A stretch of 64,000 nt of DNA, taken from NCBI RefSeq assembly GCF_954871325.1, contig NC_088778.1, positions 23,793,120 through 23,857,119 of the forward strand, in the 5' to 3' direction. A program made the position numbers and the translations under genes. Shown here one piece after another: positions 50,213 through 60,400 of this stretch; the first letter of the stretch is position 1; every line of letters starts with the position of its first letter. The DNA comes from Gordionus sp. m RMFG-2023. Taxonomy: Eukaryota > Nematomorpha > Gordioida > Chordodea > Parachordodidae. Below the pieces are notes generated by a model that made no database searches, had not been told where the DNA came from, and saw only the letters and a list, made by a program, of their open reading frames with translations.

Positions 50213-50973
50213 TAGGGATGTGCCGATATTTTTTATCGAACCGATATTTCACCCATTTTAAAATATCAATTATCAGTCAATATTATAAAATTTGATCCGA
50301 TATAAAAATGGCTTCTTTAACAGAAATAAAATGTTATAAAATTTAAAAAAATAGTTATATCTAAAATCATTTCTTTTTATAAATAAAATCGAAATCCATT
50401 TTTATGTATATTTTTTCAATAATAATATTTAATTAATAAACATTCTACCATATTGTTATTTTTTTGCGCATTCTGTTTATAAAAGTGTGCGATAATCTCT
50501 TCAGAATCTGTTTTTAGTGAAGCTGGTGACATTGACAGTTACTATCGCTTAAAGCTAACCTCTAATAATTTGGAAATATTGGTATTACTAAAAAAAAATC
50601 TTCGCTATATTATTGATAAATATTATTTTGAATATTTATTTATAATTTCATAATATAATTGTTTATTAATTAATATGTATATAGATTAATGTTATTACTT
50701 GTTATATAAAAGTGATTTAACAATAAAAATATTTTATATACTTTTAATTGCAATTGAATTGAATATAAACTATAACTGATCATTATAATATATTTAAATG
50801 ACATAAGTTATGGTATAGTTAAATTATAGATGTTGTACTAATAAAAAGTATATTAAAAATTAAAACCGGTATCTTTACAGAATACAAAATTTGATATGAT
50901 ATCGGATCGGTACGGCCGATATCAATTTATCGGATCGGATCGACCTCTAAAAAGTGGTATCGGTACACCTCTA
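50213..50973. mobile_element. hAT-like MITE, TAGGGRTGTRCCGATA family, copy 1 (nested)
   Basis: Starts TAGGGATGTGCCGATATT and ends with the reverse complement of TAGAGGTGTACCGATACC. Flanks AAATGTAT and AAAATTAT agree at six of eight positions. The interior matches the copy at 59430-60159 in the opposite orientation, including the segment TTATAAAAGTGTGCGATAAT. It sits inside the hAT at 49185-51730 and is therefore younger than that insertion. Confidence 0.8.
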
Positions 50974-51151
50974 AAAATTATATATCCAAAATGATTTTAA
51001 TTTGATAATCAACCATCTTCTATAAAAAATTTTAATAACAATTATCTAAGAGGGACTTAAGTATAGGTATTATTATGTTAATAATTAAATTATAAAATAA
51101 AAATGTATAATATACTTTAATATGTTTAACAAAGTTTGTAGAGGAGTTTGT

Positions 51152-51322
51152 TCAACCTTTAATAACTTTTTTACTTGTGAAATTTTGACATTCGGCTTGT
51201 ACCTTGTCCTTTTTAACATGAATTACTTTATAAAATTTTCCATCTAGAATTTTAAGATTCGGATTTGATTCAGGAGAACCTATCTCCATAATTTCATCTT
51301 CACTACTATAAATGTTAAACAT
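51152..51322 (-). pseudogene. BED-finger-like remnant of hAT transposase
   Basis: A 56-codon frame from ATG to TGA. It has an acidic start (YSSEDEIMEIGSPE), then DGKFYKVIHVKKDKVQAECQ and NFTSKKVIKG. Layout and the GxFYKV...AEC...KxIxG pattern match the BED zinc finger at the start of hAT transposases. One zinc-binding cysteine seems replaced by phenylalanine. Position within the element fits an N-terminal exon. Confidence 0.6.
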
Positions 51323-52055
51323 TCTACAAATTAAAAAATATTACATATAAAATATAACCTTTACTTATTTAGTTTTGGTGTTGTTATTTTTACTCTATCT
51401 ATCTTTGTGATCTGTAAAATTTCCAACTAATTTTGGTTATCAACATATTTAAAATATAGCAGGAAAAAATAAAGAAAATAATACAAGATTTCACGAAGAA
51501 AATAAAGTTAGATTGTGTGATATGTAAATGTTTTAAACATGAATATTAAAAAAAATCTGTATCTGTATCTTTTTTAAAGAAAATGAAAAAGATACAAGAT
51601 TCTTTTCAAAATAAAGGATCTAAGATACAGATACTAGTAACTTATTAAAAATGTCAATAAGATACTGAGTACAAGATACAAAAGGATCTTGTATCTCAGA
51701 TACAAGTATTCGTGGTACTGCCCAACTCTGATTATTCTTACATAATCATATTTAAACACCATAGTTAATTTATATCGTCTGGTTTTTCTACAAAAATTAT
51801 AATTTTATCATTGCATCATATATGATTAAACATATCAATCCACTAATATAGTCTGATCTTTATACAAAAAAATTATAAACTATTCAAATTTTAATTAAAA
51901 AAAAACTTTATTTTATTTTTTTTTAAAAATATTTTAGGCCTGGTTCGGAATTTTTTTAAATTATATTTGACTTGGTATATATAAAAAATTCATCTAATTA
52001 GTAATTTAACATATTTTACTGAGAGTATTATCATTTAATATGCAAACATATTAGC

Positions 52056-52227
52056 TAATGTTGTTAAACAGCTCGTTTTGAGCCGATTTTTAAATTTCGA
52101 TACTATATCTCCTAGACCTGCTCGTTCTATGAGAAAAATTTTCAGGCTTGCATAATATTTTTCTGGATGAAAAACTGAGTTAGCCGTTTTTAAAAATAGG
52201 CTCAAAACGAGCCGTTTAACAAAACTA
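52056..52227. mobile_element. Small MITE, GTTAAACGGCTCG family, copy 1
   Basis: Left end TAATGTTGTTAAACAGCTCG and right end GAGCCGTTTAACAAAACTA pair as inverted repeats. The body has a CTTGCATAATATTTTTCTGG segment shared with the copy at 62004. About 172 bp, non-coding. Confidence 0.75.
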
Positions 52228-52354
52228 CTACATATTTTATTTTATTCTAAACAGATATTTAGTATATTACAAATTGAAACTATAAAAATTTTTTATAAAT
52301 AATATTATGAGATAATACTATATTAATTGTATTTATAAAAAAATAAAACTGAAA

Positions 52355-52446
52355 TTTTAATTAATATTATTATATAATAATGAATTTAATTAATATTATT
52401 ATATAATAATGAATTTAATTAATATTATTATATAATAATGAATTTA
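52355..52446. repeat. Tandem repeat, 30-bp unit, three copies
   Basis: Unit TTTAATTAATATTATTATAT followed by AATAATGAA, repeated three times with no visible change. Recent expansion or slippage. Confidence 0.9.
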
Positions 52447-52681
52447 ATCCTTTGGGTATTTATTCCATGGCAGGAAAACTATAATTATATTACGTAATAG
52501 ATACTATGAAGCTAGTGTTAACTTTCACCAAACATTATAAATCATAACTATATATAATATAATCATTATAACCATATCTAATTGACGAATATAATAATTC
52601 ATATTGTTTAAATTTTTAAAAAAAATATGGCCCGGCCTGGATTATTTTAAAAAAAAAATTTCAGGACCGGCCAGGTATATT

Positions 52682-52778
52682 TTAAAAATTTTCTGATTTA
52701 TTTTAAATCACCATTCAATTTGCATTTTAATGATATGTTATTTTAAATCACCATTCAATTTGCATTTTAATGATATGT
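52682..52778. repeat. Tandem duplication of about 47 bp
   Basis: Two adjacent copies of a unit containing AAATCACCATTCAATTTGCA. A shorter related sequence recurs inverted near 53020 (ATTAAATGGTG), suggesting an old inverted-repeat element. A GGCCCGGCCTGG fragment lies just to the left at 52629. Confidence 0.8.
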
Positions 52779-53469
52779 ATATCGATATATTATATTTACA
52801 TTTGGAAAAAAATTGATGAAACCATATTTCCTATTTTTTTAAAAATATAATATTTAAGTAATAATTTGAAATTAATTTTTTTAAATAAGAAATGAGAAAA
52901 AATTATATATTTGAAATCACAATAATATTTGCATTTAATTTAGTTTTGGAAAAAAATTGAGAAACCCATATTTCTTATTTTAAAAAAATTTGAGAAATAA
53001 TTTAAGATTAATTTTTCATCATTAAAATGCAAATTAAATGGTGCTTTCAAATAAATAAAATTTTCTCATTTCTGGATTAAAATAATTAATTCCGAATTAT
53101 TGCTTAAATATTTTTTAAAAAATAAATTATATGGTTTTATCAATTTTTTTTAATAGTTAATTTATTTCAAATATTTCTCATATCTCATGAAAAAAATTTG
53201 AATCGAAATTAGTGTTCAAATTGATAATATGAGAATTGTCTCTTTTCAATGGTATATCTTTAATGAAATTTCATAATATATATTTTTCAATTACGTCAAA
53301 AAAGTTAAAATATAACGATTATGACTTGTCACTTTATCTTCATTGAAATTTTATATAGCATAGTTAACCTATATTTACTTCAAAAATAATTTACTAAATT
53401 CTTAAATAACATTATATAAGGAAGATCGTTAATCAAAATTTTTTTAAAATAAAAAATCTGCAAATATTA

Positions 53470-55035
53470 ATATATTTGTTGATTTTTTTCGTTTAGAGCA
53501 AAAGTAACTATAAAAAAATATTTAAAGAATGATTTTTATTTTAAAAAAAAACTTAGATTTTCTTCATTCAGATCCTCATCAACCTTCAGATTTTTTGGAT
53601 TTAAGCTGCTAGATAATGATGAGGTTCAAATATTGAAAATTGAGCAAATACTACAATTGCAAGAATTAGACTTAATCTCCCTATTTTTTTATTTGTAAAA
53701 AATGTTTAATACTTGGACCAGGGCAGTTAGATCATCTCCACCTGAAGAAATATTGACTTATATTATTTATAAAATAAACATACCTTGATTGATTCAATAT
53801 TAATTAACTATCTTGACTGTATAATCTTAACCCTTTTAATCAGTAGAGTAGCCATGATTTTTCAATGGGTAAGGGAGGGGGGGGGGTTAAATTTTTTTAC
53901 CCGACTCCCTCTTATAATTTATATATATATTAGATGGAGCCATGGGATAAATGCAGGTAAAATCCCACATTAAAGGCTTTCCCATGAAAAAAGGTACGAC
54001 GGGTTTGCCTTTAGGGCGTTTTTTATCTGAAAAGGATGTAGGTTCTAAAATACAGGAAAAATTAACTTTATTTAAAAGAGAAGCTATTTTTGCATTTATT
54101 TTATCATGTCGGCTGATTTTTGATATATTTACAGTGGAGAATGTCTCCCATTCGCGTCTGCCGATTGATTGCATTTATTGCAAATATAATGGTTTAGGAA
54201 GGGTAAGCCCAAGCGTAAATTGATTGCATAACGAAAAGCGTCGTTATCTATTAGCTGGTTATTTTAAATACCGGGATATGAATTTAACCATTCATGGCCA
54301 GAGTTGTTGAAATTAAGAGATCTTAGGTGGGATTTATATTAGTGATGAGATACCAATCCTTGATCCCAATCTTTTTGTTTCGTTGAATCTGGCGGGGCTG
54401 TTTGGAAAGACATTAATGTTCCAACAACGTAAGGCTTCATCTAATAAATTATCTTGATCGATGGTAATAATTTGCGAGGTTAAATTTTTTACTGATAAGG
54501 TTGATGAAATGAAGGAAACAAGGGCTATACTTAATGCCGATCTTAGGCCTAGTCCTCCGGATTTAAAAGGGAGAGTTGCTTGAAGCAATGAGTTAGAATC
54601 GAGTTTAATGTTTAATAAATGTCATCATTTGTTCTTATTCTTTTAAAAGAATTTCAAAAGAGAAGGCACCATAAGTTTTTAAACAATACTGGATTTGTGG
54701 TAATAAAAGGGCGTTTTTGAGAATGTAGTATGCTAGATGGATGGGTAATTTTTTTTAAGATCGATAGTTTGGGGAATAGTGATTGAAGGTGATTATTTAA
54801 AAAATTAAAAACTCCCTCTGCACCTCCCAATCGATATTTGTTGATTTTTTTCGTTTAGAGCAAATGTAAAACACTGAAATAATATTTAAAGAATGATTTT
54901 TATTTTCAAATAAAAACTTAGATTATCTTCATTCAGATCCTCATCAAACTTCAGATTTTTTGGATTTAAGCTGCTAGATAATGAGGTTCAAATATTAGAA
55001 TTTGAGCAAATTCTACAATTGCAAGAATTAGACTG
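53470..55035. repeat. Two direct copies of a 190-bp repeat flanking a retroelement fossil
   Basis: 53470-53680 and 54838-55035 share long matches such as TTTGTTGATTTTTTTCGTTT, CTTCATTCAGATCCTCATCA and TTTTTGGATTTAAGCTGCTA. The copies differ by a few substitutions and small indels. They bracket the reverse-transcriptase fossil at 53.9-54.65 kb and about 200 bp on each side. Either a segmental duplication or ends of a composite element. Confidence 0.75.
53880..54650 (-). mobile_element. Fossil reverse-transcriptase retroelement, C-terminal part
   Basis: Minus-strand segments resemble the C-terminal region of an RT polyprotein family common in invertebrate genomes: a LPxxxGGLGLRSA stretch near 54550, and a SRHDKIN, KRP-G, LMWDFTC stretch near 53950-54100 that fits a restriction-endonuclease-like C terminus. 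No RT catalytic core is in the window and the copy is broken. Ends are not defined; G-rich sequence at 53876 lies at the left edge. Probably a non-LTR-type element, but the exact family is uncertain. Confidence 0.6.
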
Positions 55036-55310
55036 TCATTATAAAGGAAAAAATGTTTGGAAGATTTTGGCCAACCTTAAGATTATGAATGCATTTATTC
55101 TGTATATTTTATCAATGTTCAGAGCTTAATTGTGTATTAATTTAATCCGTTTGCTAGACAATATAAAAGAAAAAGGAAAATTGCCAAAATATAAAAGACT
55201 ACATATCTGGTGTGCGCTAATATTTAATGCCTGACTAGTAGTTTCAATTTCTCATTCAAATATGAGAACCACAAAAAGAAATAAAACGCTACACTGTAAT
55301 CAATAAATGT

Positions 55311-55453
55311 TTAGCAGCCACTCACACAACTAACTATCTTGAGTTCGTTCACTAAATGATCCTTCGCAGAAGGATTAATACCTGACGGAATTACAATTCC
55401 TTGGGCCCAAGGTAAATCTTTAATATGGAATTTTACTTGTGTCTCAACATTTT
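55311..55453 (-). CDS. Unidentified possible terminal exon (46 codons)
   Basis: An acceptor-like ATAAG precedes AA AAT GTT at 55453. The frame reads NVETQVKFHIKDLPWAQGIV, then IPSGINPSAKDHLVNELKIV, and stops. The base composition is richer in G+C than the surroundings and the peptide looks coding. Short open pieces just to the right (around 55500-55626) include an ATG frame MDLKEYVLKEF and RKVVICGDDK, but their phases do not join cleanly. Could be a small gene, a pseudogene or a repeat remnant. Not recognised. Confidence 0.35.
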
Positions 55454-56217
55454 CTTATAACACAAATATAAATTTATTAACCCAAGCCAAAATAAAAATA
55501 CAAAAACCTTGTCATCTCCACAAATGACCACTTTTCGCCTAAATTTCAAAAACCCTAAGCCTCAAAATCAGACATTTCACTAACGAGGCTAGAGAATTCC
55601 TTAAGAACATATTCTTTTAAATCCATTTTAATTTTTATAATATTGATTAAAAAAAATTAATAAATTCAACAACATAAAAGAACTTTAGTGGTTGATCTGA
55701 ATTAAAAACTTCAAATTATTTATAAAATTTAAAAAAATATATTACCTTTTCATAATATATTATATTATCTATAATTCAAATAATGAAACAAATGGTAAGC
55801 GGAGAATAAAATCGACAATAATATTTCTTAGAAAATAATTCTCCGGAATTGATTTTCTCAAATTTTTATTCCATGGATATATTTATAGGGAATTTTTTTC
55901 TCCTATTTTATTAATTTTGTAATTTTTAATATCTTAAAATAGGGAATTTATTTCCGAAAAATTATTTTCCTAGATTCTAAACAAATGAACTGTTAAAAAA
56001 AATTTTCATATTTTTTGAGATTTTAAGTAACGAGTAACTTTTTGCATTACCGTCACTTATAAAAAGAAACATGTACTCGGTGAAACAAATGGGGTTATTT
56101 TTCCTCAAAAAAGATAACGCTGTTACTTTCATCTACGTTACTTTACAGCATTAGATAATATTTTATATTTTAATGAGAACATATCAAAATCTTGTTTTTT
56201 TAGAAGTTCAATGATTC

Positions 56218-56223
56218 TTTAAT
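56218..56223 (-). promoter_or_regulatory. Possible polyadenylation signal of PMS2
   Basis: ATTAAA variant on the minus strand 56 bases past the stop codon. Weak evidence in AT-rich DNA. Confidence 0.35.
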
Positions 56224-56278
56224 AAATTATACAATATTCATGCTAATAATATATATGCCTAGCAAAATTGTAGGAAAA

Positions 56279-57448
56279 CTATAGTCTGTATAAATGATTG
56301 ATGGTAGGCCTGCCGTGAGGGCAAAACCATGGATTGTTCAAATACGATAGTCTCTTAACAATCCTTTTCATTTGGGAGAACGTTAATGCGGTACCAATCA
56401 TGATAGAGGTTCTACAAGCTTTTGAAGCTAAGAGTTTTTCAATCTTAGTAGGAACATAGTCAAAAAAAGAAGATTCGTTATCAATTGTTCCTGTAAGCAG
56501 AAGAGAACTTTGATTGTTTTGAAAATTTATTATTTTACAACTAGACACCATTTCTTCATCCATTGTGCCTATTGTATTAGAATTATTTAGAGTGAGATTG
56601 GAAGTTCGAGATTTTGTGTTGGAGCTTGGACTAGAACTATCCAAACTAAACTCCAGAATATCTTTATCAAATGATTCATCATTATGAGTAGCATAATTTT
56701 GGACAACATCTTCAAAGTTTTTATCTAAATATAAGGGTTTTATTTGAGGGTTGCGTTTTATTTCACGCAATATTTCTAAAATATCAGTTTCTCCCAATAG
56801 TGTCATTGTATTATCCAACATGAATCCCCTAGTCGCGGTCAAATAATATGTGGTTTTCTCAAAAGATTCTTGTAAATTGTCAAACACATCGACCCCGGAA
56901 TTATAATTAATAAAAATATCATTAAATTCATCATGACGATTGTTGGAGCAAAGGAAATCAAAACCAAGGGTTTTGAGCAAATCCAATGATTGGGCAAGCC
57001 AAATTTCATCTTCACTCGATAGATTAAGCAGAGGGATAGGTTTAATAAGTTTATGAGATATGATTGGTGATGATTTCCTGCAGGTATCATCTTGGGAATC
57101 ATTTAATTGAGAACTTTGAGATTGAGTTGATGTGATATTTTCTGACAAAACAGTTGTGTTAGAATTTGGACTGAATAAACAATATCGCTTGCGATAGCGC
57201 TCGTAATTAAATTTTTCGTCACTGGCATGTTGATCTACAATATACAAATCGTTACCTGATGTGATTTTTTTAGTTTAAAAATTAGAAAACGGGATATATC
57301 AAAAAATTTATTGTATATAATTAATTTTAAAAACCGAGTTTAGTGATTATAAAACCAAGGTTGAATTGCCCTAAAATTTCCATCTGCTCAAGCGTAGATT
57401 TGTTGATAGAGGGAATGGCATGCTGGAGAGGTTTGCTAACAAAGCAAT
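56279..57448 (-). CDS. PMS2: PMS2 C-terminal dimerisation/endonuclease exons
   Basis: Exons 57335-57448 and 56279-57255. The first carries [19 protein letters not shown]. The second carries [12 protein letters not shown], an insert of acidic serine-rich residues, [20 protein letters not shown] and [18 protein letters not shown] at the end. The DQHA(X)2E(X)4E, ACR and C(P/N)HGRP motifs that bind metal are all present, so the nuclease should be active. Human PMS2 has a short tail after this point that is missing here. Confidence 0.95.
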
Positions 57449-60400
57449 CTTTATACATTTAAAAATAATAATTATAAAATTATCAACGGGCTGTGTCGAT
57501 GCACAAATATACATTAAATTTTCATTGATTCAATATAACACCACAAACCATTAAAATTATTGAATTTGGATGAATACTGAATCGAATCAATCAAAACAGA
57601 CCATTATTAAAATAACAACCTCTGATATCATCTTTATCATTTAAAATTGAATCATCACAAAAACCATTATTATCAACATCATTCCTTTGAGGTATTCCTA
57701 AAATTCTATTAATAACTTCTTCCCCTTGTTGATTCTTTTTTAAAGTACCCGGTAATTCAAAAATCTGGATTTTATCGCCATTTTTGTGTTGACTCTTAAT
57801 CATTTCAATTCCTTCTGTGACCTGCTTTTCTACTTTCTTATCGATTTCCACATTGTCGTTCTTGTAAAAAGAATATAGTTTTGAAGAAGGGGAAGAAAAT
57901 TCAAAGGAATTGCGAATGGAATTGTTAATGGTAGGGTTTATAGAATTGTCAGTGAGCCTGTTTCTTGTCGTACCATTAATATCATTGTAATCATCTATCG
58001 TGTATATGTTTAGATTAGATTTGTAAGCTGTTGGTTTTGGGGAATCAAAATCAATGTTTGGTGATGTAGGATCCATTTCATTACTAATAATATTTTTAGC
58101 ATAAGTATTGTAAGCTGTTGGTTTTGGGGAATCAAAATCAATGTTTGGTGATATGGGATCCATTTCATTGCTTATAATATTTTTAGCGTAAGTGGATCTA
58201 TCAATCATTTCCAAAATGTTTTCAAAATCATCTGTCGATTCCGTTTCATTCACTTTAGACGGTATAAACGAAAATATAGAGGATTGTTTTATATTAAGCG
58301 ATTTATGATTATTGATAATGTTATTTTGATCAAATGTAGATACGCTAGGTAAAATAGCTATTTGTGAATCATATAATTCTTTCAATTTATCCTTTTTTTT
58401 TGAAAAAAAGTTAAAATAAAAATATTATAAATAGTTCCTGACTTTAATTTCGTAAATTAATGTTTCCATGTCTTCCAGATATATCATCTTTTTATCGGGG
58501 GTTATATTTATGTCAAAGGTACCTTAGAAATTTTTAAATCTAGTACTAAAATAATTATGTCTAAAATGCTAATACCATTTTGAACGGTTATAAAAAGGCA
58601 CACAAAGGGATATTGAGATTTGTTATAGGAATGATATATTTCATTGACCGCTTTTTTCAACTAAAAGTATATTAAAATATATAAGGAAAGTTATGAACGA
58701 ATCATAAAATATAAATTTTAAATGCTCTTTAATATAAAAAAAATGCTCATAAAGAATTTTCAATCAAATTTTATCTAAAATTCCAAATCTTTTGTGATTT
58801 TTAAGCAAAAAAATTTTTACATGATGAAATCACAAATTCTTTAAAAACTCCTTTTATTATTTACAAGGATTTTTACTCAAAATTTTAGCAAACTTGCAGG
58901 ATAATTTTTATATGTATTTACTTTGTTCAATATGACAGGCCTTTTGTTGATGTAAAAGTATTGTCTATCAGAACTACTTCGTCCAGATCCATGTTTACAA
59001 GATGATATATAACCCTTGATTCTAGTATTTGGAATAAATACAATATAAAATTATAATGAATAACAATACAAGAAAGTTTTCATTAATAATTAATTGATTT
59101 GAATGTCCATTAAGGTAAAAGATGGCCAAAAGCCAGTATGGTATAGGATGGACTCTCTCCCATCCACAGTGTCCTTAGGACACCCATCTTTCAAAAAAAG
59201 ATGGAATATATTTTTTTATTTATATTTTAAAAAAGTGAAACATAGCACATTATTTAAGTATCATTTATTCATATATTTTAAAATATCTTAGGGGAAGTTT
59301 TTTAAATGGATCGAATAAATTAATGAAAATGATCTTTTATAGATATAGAAGATACAGATTGCTATAATATTCATAAATAAGCCATTTAACAAGTCCAATT
59401 TTAGATATTTTAAGCATGATGGTAAGAATTAGGGGTGTACCGATACCACTTTTTGGATGCCAATCCGATCCGATATCATTCTAATTTTGTATCCTGTAAA
59501 GATACTAATGGTTTTAATTTTTAATATACTTTTTATTAGAACATCTATAATTTAACTATACCATAACATATGTCATTTAAATATATTATAATGATCCGTT
59601 AAAGTTTATATTCAATTCAATTGCAATTTTGCATATAAAATATTTTTATTGATAAATCACATATTTATATAAAGTAATAACATTTATCTATTTACATAAT
59701 AAGTAATAAACAAATATATTATGAAATTTGAAATAAATATTTAAAATTAATATATCAAAGATTTCTTTTTAGAAATATTAAAATTTCCAATTTATCAGAG
59801 GTCAGTCTGCAGCGATGGGGACTGTCAATTTCAATAAAAACAGATTCTGAAGAAATTATCGCACACTTTTATAAACAGAAGGGGCAAAAAAAAAATAACA
59901 ATATGGCAGAATGTTTAATAAATAATTATTTATTAAAAAATTAAACATAAAAATTAATTTCGATTTTATTTATCAAAATAAATGGTTTTTTAGATATAAC
60001 TTTTTTTAAAATTTTTATAATATTTTATTTTTGTTATAAAGCACCATTTTTTTATCGAATCGGATCAAAAATTTTATAATATTTACAGACAACCGATATT
60101 TTAAAAAGGGTGAAATATCGGCCCGATCCTACCCGATAAAAAATATCGGTACATCCCTAGTTAGAATCATAATAGCCTTAGATATTTTTGAATAAATAGC
60201 TAAACCCTAAAATTTGAAAAAATATTTCCATTTAAATTTTATTACAGTAAGGGATAACCTTTCAATCAGCATATATATTAAGTATTCATTAAATAAAATT
60301 ATTTTATATTGTTGTCATCCTCAGTAATTGGATTAAAGGAATTCAGAAACCAGGACCCAGATTTGAAATTAAAGATAATAAATTTAAAAAAAGTAATTTA

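Larger units (their letters stand above)
49185..51730. mobile_element. hAT-type DNA transposon with perfect 8-bp target duplication
   Basis: Ends CAGAGTTGGGCAGGT and TACTGCCCAACTCTG pair as inverted repeats. The flanks are the identical octamer ATTATTCT at 49177-49184 and 51731-51738. Subterminal zones carry many AGATACA/TGTATCT units in both orientations, the usual transposase-binding clusters of hAT ends. A BED-finger-like ORF lies on the minus strand at 51152-51322; the catalytic part of the transposase is missing. A 761-bp MITE has inserted in the middle. Confidence 0.9.

Noticed and set aside
59103-59291. 62-codon plus-strand frame [16 protein letters not shown]
   Set aside because: Lies in the PMS2 intron next to an apparent inverted-repeat fragment (AAAGATGG). 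No domain and no partner exons.
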